A stretch of 23,506 bases of DNA from an uncultured Eubacterium sp. Its GTDB lineage: Bacteria > Bacillota > Clostridia > Lachnospirales > Lachnospiraceae. The stretch's first letter is position 1. Each line of letters opens with the position of its first letter. The notes beneath the pieces are model-generated. The model searched no databases. It was not told the DNA's origin and saw only the letters and a list, made by a program, of their open reading frames with translations. Positions 1-6,810 of this stretch are shown piece by piece. Where the stretch lies: NCBI GenBank assembly GCA_900545725.1, contig URAI01000030.1, positions 1 to 23,506 on the forward strand, written 5' to 3'. Made by a program: the position numbers and the translations under genes.

Positions 1-13
1 GACGCACAATCGA

Positions 14-44
14 GTGCCAAGCGGCAGGACGCCGCATTTGGCAC
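14..44. repeat. GC-rich palindrome, REP-like
   Basis: GTGCCAA (14-20) pairs with TTGGCAC (38-44), and GCGGC (21-25) pairs with GCCGC (31-35). The loop is AGGAC and there is a 2-base bulge at 36-37. The whole 1-60 stretch is far richer in G+C than the surrounding DNA, and no T-run follows on either strand, so it is not a typical intrinsic terminator. It lies downstream of the minus-strand DUF4250 gene. An interspersed palindromic repeat is the best guess, but only one copy is visible here. Confidence 0.45.
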
Positions 45-170
45 GACCCGGACGGCATCTGTATATTAAATGCTCATCTGTAGAGTTTCTTAGCACTCAT
101 CCATCGTTTTAAAATTCCTAATACAATCCGCCACTTCCCCACTACACCCCTCATTTCAACAAATCATAAT

Positions 171-350
171 TTATACAAACTGATTCACTCTCTTATCATA
201 TTCATAATCAATAGTATGAAGTGTATTTATAATATCATTTTCATCAACTATATAAGCTTTACAGAATTCCTCAAGATTAGAATAATTATCTCTTAACTGG
301 GTATTGGTAAAGCTGAGTAATATTACGGGATCTTTAGGTAAATTAGACAT
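171..350 (-). CDS. DUF4250 domain protein, 59 aa
   Basis: A small cytoplasmic protein of unknown function. The sequence LPKDPVILLSFTNTQLRD near the N-terminus and a conserved-looking NQFV C-terminus match the DUF4250 family as I know it from Firmicutes, whose members are about 55-65 residues long. It has no signal peptide or membrane segment. I chose the ATG at 350 rather than the in-frame ATG at 371 because AAAGGAGG ends 7 bases upstream of 350, whereas the 371 start would lie upstream of that site. It is transcribed away from ppdK, and the 213-base gap between them is very AT-rich. A weak minus-strand promoter (TTTACA, 17 bases, CATTAT) may lie near 407-435. No enzymatic motif is visible and no function is proposed. 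Confidence 0.8.
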   Translation of the reverse strand: MSNLPKDPVILLSFTNTQLRDNYSNLEEFCKAYIVDENDIINTLHTIDYEYDKRVNQFV

Positions 351-462
351 ATTAGATCCTCCTTTCTGCATATATTATAATTATCTGTCTGCATTTTCCG
401 AGCAATATAATGCCATAATATTTAGCTTTTGTAAAGTAATATAAATCTATAAATTTTAATAA

Positions 463-499
463 AAGCTATAATATTGTATTATAATAAAAACAATAGCTT
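463..499. promoter_or_regulatory. Inverted repeat touching the ppdK -35 box
   Basis: AAGCTAT (463-469) and ATAGCTT (493-499) form a perfect 7-base inverted repeat with 23 bases between the arms. The right arm overlaps the first two bases of the proposed ppdK -35 hexamer, a position typical of operators. AT-rich DNA makes chance repeats common, so this is weak evidence for a regulator site. Confidence 0.3.
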
Positions 500-526
500 G
501 AAGTAATAAAAAAAGTATGTTATAAT
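498..526 (+). promoter_or_regulatory. ppdK promoter
   Basis: TTGAAG (498-503), a 17-base spacer and TATAAT (521-526), with a TG one base before the -10 box (extended -10). Transcription would start near 533, giving a short leader of about 30 bases before the ppdK ribosome binding site. Confidence 0.7.
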
Positions 527-563
527 TTTAACAAATAAAAATTAAATTTAATGGAGGGCTGAT

Positions 564-3428
564 ATGACTAAATGGGTATATAAGTTTAATGAGGGAAATG
601 CAGATATGAAGCCGCTTTTAGGAGGAAAGGGAGCTAATCTTGCAGAAATGACAAGTCTTGGAATGCCAATTCCACAGGGCTTTACAGTTACTACAGAGGC
701 TTGTACAGATTATTATACAAGTGGTAAAAAGATTACAGATGAGATAAAGAATCAGATATTTGAAGCATTAGGCTGGCTTGAAGAGGTCAATGGAAAGAAG
801 TTCGGTGATATTAATGATCCTTTACTTGTATCTGTACGTTCAGGTGCAAGAGCTTCAATGCCTGGTATGATGGATACAATTCTTAATCTGGGTCTTAACG
901 ATGAATCAGTTAAGGGATTTGCATTAAAGACGGGGAATGAAAGATTTGCTTATGATTCATATAGAAGATTTATCCAGATGTTCTCAGATGTTGTAATGGA
1001 AGTGCCGAAGTCATTTTTTGAAAGCATTATTGATGATGTGAAGGCTGAAAAGGGTGTTAAGTTCGATACTGAGCTTACTGCTGAGGATATGAAGGAACTG
1101 GTTAAGAAGTTCAAGAAGATATATAGCGATAATATGGATGGAGAGGAATTTCCACAGGATCCTAGGATACAGCTTATTGAAGCAGTTAAGGCTGTATTTA
1201 AGTCATGGGATAATCCAAGAGCTATTGTATACAGAAGAATGAATGATATTCCGGGTGACTGGGGTACAGCAGTTAATGTGCAGACGATGGTATTTGGTAA
1301 TAAGGGTGAGACATCAGGTACAGGTGTTGCATTTACAAGGAATCCATCTACCGGAGAAAAAGGTATATATGGAGAATATCTTATCAATGCACAGGGCGAG
1401 GACGTTGTTGCAGGTGTAAGAACCCCACAGCCTATTACACAGCTTGAAAATGACCTGCCGGACTGCTACAGACAGTTTATAGAGCTTGCAATGAAGCTTG
1501 AAGATCATTATGCAGATATGCAGGATATGGAATTTACAATAGAAGAAGGTAAGTTATATTTTCTTCAGACAAGAAATGGTAAGAGAACAGCTCAGGCAGC
1601 CATTCAGATTGCGTGCGACCTTGTAGATGAAGGTAAGATTACAAAGGAAGAGGCTGTTTTAAGAATTGATGCCAAGTCACTTGATCAGCTTCTTCATCCT
1701 ACATTTGATGCAGAAGCACTTAAGAATGGTAAGGTTATAGGTGAAGCACTTCCGGCATCACCTGGAGCTGCGGCAGGTAAGATATGCTTTAATGCAGATG
1801 ATGCCAAGGCAGCAGGAAAAGGTGGAAGAGGAGAGAGAGTTATTCTTGTAAGACTTGAGACTTCACCGGAAGATATTGAAGGTATGCATGCTTCACAAGG
1901 TATTCTTACAGTAAGAGGCGGTATGACAAGTCATGCAGCAGTCGTAGCAAGAGGAATGGGAACATGTTGTGTATCAGGCTGTGGAGATATTGTAATTGAC
2001 GAGGAAGCTAAGGTATTTACATTAGGAGGCCATACTTATAAAGAAGGTGACTATATATCTCTTGATGGCTCTACAGGAAAGATATATGATGGAGATATTA
2101 AGACTGTTGAAGCTACAGTAAGTGGTAATTTTGGCAGAATTATGGAATGGGCTGACCATTTTAGAAGATTAGGTGTAAGGACTAATGCAGATACACCTAA
2201 GGATACACTTAATGCAGTTAAGCTGGGGGCAGAGGGCATTGGACTTTGTCGTACAGAGCATATGTTCTTTGAAAAGGACAGAATACCTAAGATTCGTAAG
2301 ATGATTCTTTCAAAGACTGTTGAAGGAAGAGAAGCAGCACTTGATGAACTGCTTGTATTCCAGAAAGCAGATTTTAAGGCAATGTATGAGACTCTTGAAG
2401 GCAGACCAATGACTGTAAGATATTTAGATCCACCTCTTCATGAGTTCCTTCCGACAGAAGAAGAGGATATTAAGGCTTTATCAGAAGATATGAGTATATC
2501 GGTTGAGGAGATTAAGACAACCTGTGATGCATTACATGAATTTAATCCTATGATGGGTCACAGAGGCTGCCGTCTTGCAGTAACATATCCTGAGATAGCA
2601 AGAATGCAGACAAGAGCCGTAATGGAAGCAGCTATTGAAGTGGCAGATGAGAAGGGATATAAGATAGTTCCTGAGATTATGATTCCACTTGTAGGAGAGA
2701 GAAAGGAATTGAAGTTTGTTAAGGATGTTGTTGTTGAGACAGCAGAACAGGTTAAGCGTGAGAAGAATTCAGATATTAAGTATAAGATTGGTACTATGAT
2801 TGAGATTCCAAGAGCTGCATTATTAGCAGATGAAGTGGCTAAGGAAGCAGAATTTTTCTCATTCGGAACTAATGACCTTACACAGATGACATTTGGTTTC
2901 TCAAGAGATGATGCGGGTAAGTTCCTTGATTCATATTATCAGAATAAGATATATGAGTCAGATCCATTTGCAAGATTAGACCAGAGCGGTGTCGGACAAT
3001 TAGTTGAAATGGCTGTTAAGAAAGGTAGAAGCACCCGTCCACAGTTAAAATGCGGTATATGTGGTGAGCATGGTGGAGACCCGTCAAGTATTGAATTTTG
3101 TCATAAAGCAGGACTTGATTATGTAAGCTGTTCCCCATTCAGAGTGCCTATAGCAAGGCTTGCTGCCGCACAGGCTGCGATTAATAATCCTGATATTGCG
3201 AAGTCTGAAATGTCATCAGATGGAATGGATTCAGAGGAGATTAAGGAAAGAGCTAAGCAATTTGCAGATGAGGCAGCTAAGGTAGGTAAGGAAGTTGCTA
3301 AGGAAGCTGTAAGAGTAGGAAAAGAGGCTGCCAAAGTTGGCAAGGAGGTTGCCAAAGCAGGACTTGCCGGAATTAAGGCAGGAGTTGCAGAAGGCAGAAA
3401 AGCTTACGAAGAAAATAAGAATAAGTAA
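564..3428 (+). CDS. ppdK: Pyruvate, phosphate dikinase with C-terminal helical extension
   Basis: Cytoplasmic enzyme interconverting pyruvate + ATP + Pi and PEP + AMP + PPi. In anaerobes it serves glycolysis or gluconeogenesis with PPi. Domains in order: N-terminal ATP-grasp nucleotide-binding region (GGKGANLAEMTS near residue 20), central phosphohistidine domain with GGMTSHAAVVARG (catalytic His457), and C-terminal PEP/pyruvate TIM barrel with GICGEHGGDP (catalytic Cys833). These positions closely match the Clostridium symbiosum enzyme (His455, Cys831). The start has GGAGGG 5-10 bases upstream. The family core ends near residue 875, as in the usual ~875-residue enzyme. About 79 further residues follow, rich in Lys, Ala, Val and Glu, with VGKE at 907, 918 and 925, predicted to form an amphipathic helix. 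Monocistronic, with its own promoter and a strong terminator. Confidence 0.97.
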   Translation: MTKWVYKFNEGNADMKPLLGGKGANLAEMTSLGMPIPQGFTVTTEACTDYYTSGKKITDEIKNQIFEALGWLEEVNGKKFGDINDPLLVSVRSGARASMPGMMDTILNLGLNDESVKGFALKTGNERFAYDSYRRFIQMFSDVVMEVPKSFFESIIDDVKAEKGVKFDTELTAEDMKELVKKFKKIYSDNMDGEEFPQDPRIQLIEAVKAVFKSWDNPRAIVYRRMNDIPGDWGTAVNVQTMVFGNKGETSGTGVAFTRNPSTGEKGIYGEYLINAQGEDVVAGVRTPQPITQLENDLPDCYRQFIELAMKLEDHYADMQDMEFTIEEGKLYFLQTRNGKRTAQAAIQIACDLVDEGKITKEEAVLRIDAKSLDQLLHPTFDAEALKNGKVIGEALPASPGAAAGKICFNADDAKAAGKGGRGERVILVRLETSPEDIEGMHASQGILTVRGGMTSHAAVVARGMGTCCVSGCGDIVIDEEAKVFTLGGHTYKEGDYISLDGSTGKIYDGDIKTVEATVSGNFGRIMEWADHFRRLGVRTNADTPKDTLNAVKLGAEGIGLCRTEHMFFEKDRIPKIRKMILSKTVEGREAALDELLVFQKADFKAMYETLEGRPMTVRYLDPPLHEFLPTEEEDIKALSEDMSISVEEIKTTCDALHEFNPMMGHRGCRLAVTYPEIARMQTRAVMEAAIEVADEKGYKIVPEIMIPLVGERKELKFVKDVVVETAEQVKREKNSDIKYKIGTMIEIPRAALLADEVAKEAEFFSFGTNDLTQMTFGFSRDDAGKFLDSYYQNKIYESDPFARLDQSGVGQLVEMAVKKGRSTRPQLKCGICGEHGGDPSSIEFCHKAGLDYVSCSPFRVPIARLAAAQAAINNPDIAKSEMSSDGMDSEEIKERAKQFADEAAKVGKEVAKEAVRVGKEAAKVGKEVAKAGLAGIKAGVAEGRKAYEENKNK

Positions 3429-3465
3429 TTATTTTTATAGATAACAAATTAGTTATTGTTTTGAT

Positions 3466-3520
3466 AAACTGCAACATTAAGATAATTTATATATGAATTA
3501 TCTTAATGTTGCAGTTTTTT
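3466..3520 (+). terminator. Intrinsic terminator of ppdK
   Basis: A perfect 22-base-pair stem runs from AAACTGC at 3466 to GATAATT at 3487 and is closed by AATTATC (3496) to GCAGTTT (3517), with an 8-base loop. A run of six T begins at 3515 and completes the structure. Confidence 0.93.
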
Positions 3521-3637
3521 GCGTTTGTGTAGGTGTTGTGTGGGTCATAAAGAGATAGTCCACCCAGCTCTTAAAGAGCATTTAGAGAGAATTCTTAAAG
3601 TAGAATGCTTACGAAGGCTTCTCAAAATTATATGTGA

Positions 3638-3781
3638 TTATTTTGGGAAGTTACTTCAATCAAACTTACAGTACTTACAATTGCGGCAATTGTTGGTAGA
3701 ACTCTTAATACTATTATACTACCGGGAAATGATTATGAATTTGTTAATAATCCGCATGGTGCTGAGAGCCGTGTAGTTTAG
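3638..3781 (+). pseudogene. Possible gene remnant, unidentified
   Basis: An open stretch of 47 codons between a TGA at 3635 and a TAG at 3779. It has a hydrophobic run (LTVLTIAAIVGRTL) followed by PGNDYEFVNNPHGAE, which reads like real protein. There is no credible start codon or ribosome binding site. The region between the ppdK terminator and this stretch (3521-3637) is stop-rich in this frame and holds several short palindromes, such as GCTCT-TAA-AGAGC and ACAATTG-CGG-CAATTGT. A Leu-rich overlapping frame running 3519-3776 has no start support and looks like a shadow. The parent gene is not recognised. Confidence 0.28.
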
Positions 3782-3836
3782 TTGTCTAATACTGATGATA
3801 AGTAACTGATAATACTTTAAGCACGTAAAAAATTAA

Positions 3837-3865
3837 TTGAAAATAGTATTATTTCATTATATAAT
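3837..3865 (+). promoter_or_regulatory. Promoter of the chemotaxis receptor gene
   Basis: TTGAAA (3837-3842), a 17-base spacer and TATAAT (3860-3865) form a near-consensus housekeeping promoter. Transcription would begin near 3872, leaving a leader of about 209 bases before the receptor start. No flagellar sigma-28 type site was seen. Confidence 0.65.
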
Positions 3866-3871
3866 TATATT

Positions 3872-4080
3872 GATAATATTAACTATTGAGCGTGCTATAG
3901 GAGTATTATAAAGCATCTATGGAATGAAGATTAGTGTGAATAATCACATTGATATGCTGATTTTTTACACAGCTATTTGTTTCAGAGCAGAACAAATAGC
4001 CACGATGGCAGAAGAAAAATCGGCTGTGCGAATTTTTCTTAGCCTCTTCGCAGTAAAGTTGCTCAGAAATGAGGATTAGT
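3872..4080 (+). ncRNA. Structured 5' leader with three hairpins
   Basis: Three stems follow one another. The first is TAGTGTGA/TCACATTG (3932-3951), enclosed by AGCAT/ATGCT (3912-3958) and followed by six T (3961-3966), so it looks like a terminator. The second is GCTATTTGTT/AACAAATAGC (3972-4000), a perfect 10 base pairs. The third is AAGAAAAAT/ATTTTTCTT (4012-4040), with GGC/GCC beyond it. The ribosome binding site GAGG at 4071 lies after them. The order (terminator-like hairpin, then more stems) suggests cis-regulation. I could not match it to a known riboswitch class. A dispersed repeat is an alternative. Confidence 0.45.
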
Positions 4081-5781
4081 ATGGAAAAAAACAAAAGAAA
4101 AGAACATATCAGAGGAGCTAACAGTCAGGCAGAAGGACTTGACAAAAATGTAAGATTTACATATGGAATGGTAGGCATAGGCATTATTTTTCTGTTAATA
4201 TTTATAATAAGCAATGTTCTGCTTAACAGAATTTCAAATGAACAGGTTGAGAATACAACATATCTTAACCAGTACAGAATAGGTTCTAAGGTGCTTACAG
4301 CATCAGTACAAGGTTATGCGACAACAGGAGATATTGCATATTATAATGACTATATGAAAGAGCTTAATGAGGACAAGAACAGGGACATTGCATGGGAAGC
4401 ACTTAAAGAGAATAATCTTAAGGAGAGTGAATGGTCAGCCCTTGAACATATAGCACAGATGTCACAGAATCTTGTTCCGATTGAAGAGAAGGCGATGGAC
4501 AGCGTTAAGCAGGGAAGATTATCAGAAGCACAGTCATATGTGTTTGGAGATAGTTATGAGAAGGTTGTCAAAGAGATTAATTCATCTACAGATACATGTA
4601 TAAAGAATATACAGAGCCGTATGTCTGCAACAAAGAATATATATAATATTGCCATGTATATAAGCATGATATTGTTTATAGTTTCATTTATAGCAATAGT
4701 TTTAAGAATAAGAACTACTGTTGCATTTTCAAAGAAAGAGCTGCTTACACCTATTGTTAAGGTTTCAGATCAGTTAAAAGAGCTTGCAGGAGGTCATTTT
4801 GTGAATAATATGGATCTTGTGGAAGATGATAGTGAAGTTGGTAATATGGTTGGTGCAATTAATTTTATGAATTATAATTTTACTAATATGATTACAGAAT
4901 TGTCAGCGGTTCTTGAAAAGATGGGACAAGGCAATTATAATGTAGAGCTTACACAGGAATATGTCGGTGAATTTGAGAAGATTAAGGACTCAATGATAAA
5001 GATTATTACTGACACCAAAGAGACATTAAAGGGTATCCAGAATGCTGCACATGAGATAGGAAGCGGTTCAGAACAGCTTGCACAGGCAGCAACAGACCTT
5101 GCTGAGGGAAGTACTGTTCAGGCAAGTAAGATATCAGAGACAACAGCGATGATTGATTCTATGGCTGAGAGTATAGAAAGTAAGGCTAAAGAAGCGGAAG
5201 AGACGGCACAGATATCTAAAGAAGCAGCTAAGGTTGTACATAATGGTAATATTAAGATGCAGGAATTAAAGGAGGCAATAAGCCGGATTAGTGACTGTTC
5301 CAAAGAGATTCATTCTATTATTGAAGTTATTGAAGATATTGCCGGACAGACTAATCTGTTATCATTGAATGCCTCTATAGAAGCTGCAAGAGCGGGGGAA
5401 GCCGGAAGAGGTTTTGCGGTTGTTGCAGAACAGGTTAAGAATCTTGCTGAGCAGTCAACACAGGCAGCTGGCGAGACGACAAGACTTATACAGAATACTA
5501 TACATGCCGTAGAAAAAGGCATGGTAATAGCTGATGAGACAGAAGCTAGTATGACTGAGGTTATGGAAGGAGCCAAGGGTGCTACAGAAAAGATGATACA
5601 GATGGCAGACGGACTTAGTAAAGAGGTTGAAAGCGTAAGGCAGATAGATGAGAATATTGCACATGTTGCAGAGATTGTAGATAGCAATTCTGCGACTTCA
5701 GAAGAGACTGCTGCCATAAGTGAGGAACAATCAGCCCAGATTCAGACTATGGTTCAGATGGTAGAACAGTTTGAAATATAA
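4081..5781 (+). CDS. Methyl-accepting chemotaxis protein
   Basis: Membrane chemoreceptor that passes ligand signals to CheA/CheW. A short charged cytoplasmic N-terminus precedes TM1 (about residues 27-48). An extracellular domain of about 135 residues, largely helical and probably a four-helix-bundle sensor, is followed by TM2 (about 187-211), a HAMP region and a long coiled-coil signalling domain. The conserved hairpin tip contains GQTNLLSLNASIEAARAGEA and GRGFAVVAEQVKNLAEQS (about residues 422-458). No C-terminal CheR-docking pentapeptide is seen; the protein ends in VQMVEQFEI. I prefer the ATG at 4081 over the in-frame ATG at 4069 because GAGG (4071-4074) sits 6 bases before it. The ligand cannot be inferred. 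It implies a motile or at least chemosensory host. The gene stands alone with its own promoter and structured leader. Confidence 0.95.
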   Translation: MEKNKRKEHIRGANSQAEGLDKNVRFTYGMVGIGIIFLLIFIISNVLLNRISNEQVENTTYLNQYRIGSKVLTASVQGYATTGDIAYYNDYMKELNEDKNRDIAWEALKENNLKESEWSALEHIAQMSQNLVPIEEKAMDSVKQGRLSEAQSYVFGDSYEKVVKEINSSTDTCIKNIQSRMSATKNIYNIAMYISMILFIVSFIAIVLRIRTTVAFSKKELLTPIVKVSDQLKELAGGHFVNNMDLVEDDSEVGNMVGAINFMNYNFTNMITELSAVLEKMGQGNYNVELTQEYVGEFEKIKDSMIKIITDTKETLKGIQNAAHEIGSGSEQLAQAATDLAEGSTVQASKISETTAMIDSMAESIESKAKEAEETAQISKEAAKVVHNGNIKMQELKEAISRISDCSKEIHSIIEVIEDIAGQTNLLSLNASIEAARAGEAGRGFAVVAEQVKNLAEQSTQAAGETTRLIQNTIHAVEKGMVIADETEASMTEVMEGAKGATEKMIQMADGLSKEVESVRQIDENIAHVAEIVDSNSATSEETAAISEEQSAQIQTMVQMVEQFEI

Positions 5782-5844
5782 AATATTTGGAATGATTTTA
5801 TATTATCATGCTTTATATGCATAATTAATGATAAGATATAGGTA

Positions 5845-5874
5845 TTGGACATTTGTAATGTATGCATGTAGAAT
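5845..5874 (+). promoter_or_regulatory. Promoter of the decayed CMD/cupin gene
   Basis: TTGGAC (5845-5850), an 18-base spacer and TAGAAT (5869-5874), about 45 bases before the broken gene's start codon. It suggests the wreck may still be transcribed. Confidence 0.4.
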
Positions 5875-5918
5875 TTTCTTAAATAATAGGAACAGGGCAT
5901 ATAAAGGAGGATATTATA

Positions 5919-6111
5919 ATGGCTAAGATAACACAGGATGCCGGAAGAGAGGCATTGGGAGAATTTGCTCCACAGTTTGCGCATTTTAATGATGATGTAT
6001 TATTTGGAGAGAACTGGAATAATGAGGATATTGATATTAGTTCCGGGAGAAGAAACATCTAATGAGTGGTGTGAGCCTGTAACAGATGAAGAATACTCTT
6101 CTTTGGTATAA
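5919..6111 (+). pseudogene. Carboxymuconolactone decarboxylase/cupin gene, internally deleted
   Basis: A perfect AAAGGAGG site 8 bases upstream leads into MAKITQDAGREALGEFAP and then NDDVLFGENWNNEDIDI, the typical N-terminus of carboxymuconolactone decarboxylase-family proteins (usually over 100 residues). This frame runs into a stop at 6060 after 47 codons. Near 6034-6042 the sequence switches to another frame reading VPGEETSNEWCEPVTDEEY and ending at 6109, which resembles the C-terminus of small cupin-domain proteins. In related bacteria I recall a fused or adjacent CMD and cupin gene. The simplest reading is one large out-of-frame deletion that removed the CMD core, including its catalytic cysteine region, and most of the cupin barrel. 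A 47-residue peptide could still be made but would lack the active site. Confidence 0.75.
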
Positions 6112-6188
6112 TAACTACAGTAAACTGATTAAATGTTATACTTTGATGAAAATATAATAAAAAGTATAAATAAAATATAAAAAAGGTG

Positions 6189-6217
6189 TTGACATTACTT
6201 AAGTATAGTGCTAGTAT
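6189..6217 (+). promoter_or_regulatory. Promoter of the T-box/cstA transcript
   Basis: TTGACA (6189-6194), exactly 17 bases, then TAGTAT (6212-6217). The predicted transcription start near 6224 is at the 5' edge of the T-box leader. Confidence 0.8.
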
Positions 6218-6223
6218 TTCTGT

Positions 6224-6534
6224 CAACAGAAAAAGATAAATGCAATGAACAGAATACGACAGTCAGAAAGAGGCTTTCAGAGAGTTGCCGGATGGTGTGA
6301 GGCAATGGCTTAGGCTGGTTGTTATCATCTGTGAGCAGTGTACAGAAAGCAATAATGTTTTTACATTGTGTTATTAAGTATCACCGGTTTTCCACCGTTA
6401 TATCGGAAACTTATTGAATGATAAGACAGAGTGGTTGGTTTTTAATATCAGCAAACAAAGTGGTAACGCGGAAGTATAGGCTTTCGTCTTTGTGGATACA
6501 TACAATTGTATCCGTGAAGACGAAAGTCTTTTTT
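6224..6534 (+). promoter_or_regulatory. T-box leader, predicted isoleucine specifier (AUC)
   Basis: A tRNA-sensing leader. Stem I carries TTTCAGAGAGTTGCC with the returning GGCAA arm (6276-6305), which matches the AGAGAG/distal-loop segment of known T-boxes. Aligned on the conserved segment ending in GTGAGC (as in Bacillus glyQS), the specifier codon is ATC at 6324-6326, followed by the usual purine. The T-box itself is AAAGTGGTAACGCGG at 6458-6472. Its TGGT would pair with an ACCA tRNA end (discriminator A), which fits tRNA-Ile. A strong terminator follows. Uncharged tRNA would favour read-through into the downstream cstA. T-box identity is secure; the codon register is moderately sure. Confidence 0.88.
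6479..6534 (+). terminator. T-box regulatory terminator
   Basis: GGCTTTCGTCTT and GGATACA (6479-6500) pair with TGTATCC and GAAGACGAAAGTC (6507-6528), with a 6-base loop and a run of six T at 6529-6534. It lies directly after the T-box sequence, as the expression platform requires. Confidence 0.9.
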
Positions 6535-6810
6535 ATACCCGGAGTAATCCCAAATCTGTGCCTGTATAGTTTATTGATACTGTAAGTATATATTACAGGT
6601 ATGTCAGCATATATACATAAATAACGGTTTAAATTCATATCTTTTTTTGTAACAGACAATTTAAAAATGGCTATTAACGTGGTGGGTGTCGCAAATAGCC
6701 AAAGTCTTTCGTTTTACGCATTGTTATTTATAAGTGTCTCTTAATAACATGAATATGATAACATGCATACCAGACAAAAAATAAATCACACTCACAGAAT
6801 GGAGACTATT
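6535..6810 (+). other. Spacer between T-box terminator and cstA
   Basis: No gene is seen. It contains the stems CCTGTA/TACAGG (6561-6599) and GGCTATT/AATAGCC (6669-6700, loop GTGGTGGGTG-rich). No convincing second promoter was found. The 276-base distance is long for a T-box leader and may indicate that a former gene or a second control element lies here. Confidence 0.4.

Noticed and set aside
90..98. TTAGCACTC, half of a CIRCE (HrcA) operator
   Set aside because: The required GAGTGCTAA arm 9 bases downstream is absent and no heat-shock gene follows.
3519..3776. 85-codon Leu-rich open frame after ppdK
   Set aside because: It starts at a TTG inside the terminator T-run, has no ribosome binding site and overlaps a more protein-like frame; treated as a shadow.
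3906..4094. 62-codon minus-strand frame over the receptor leader
   Set aside because: The stretch is explained by hairpins on the plus strand, there is no ribosome binding site, and the peptide resembles chance translation of a repeat or leader.
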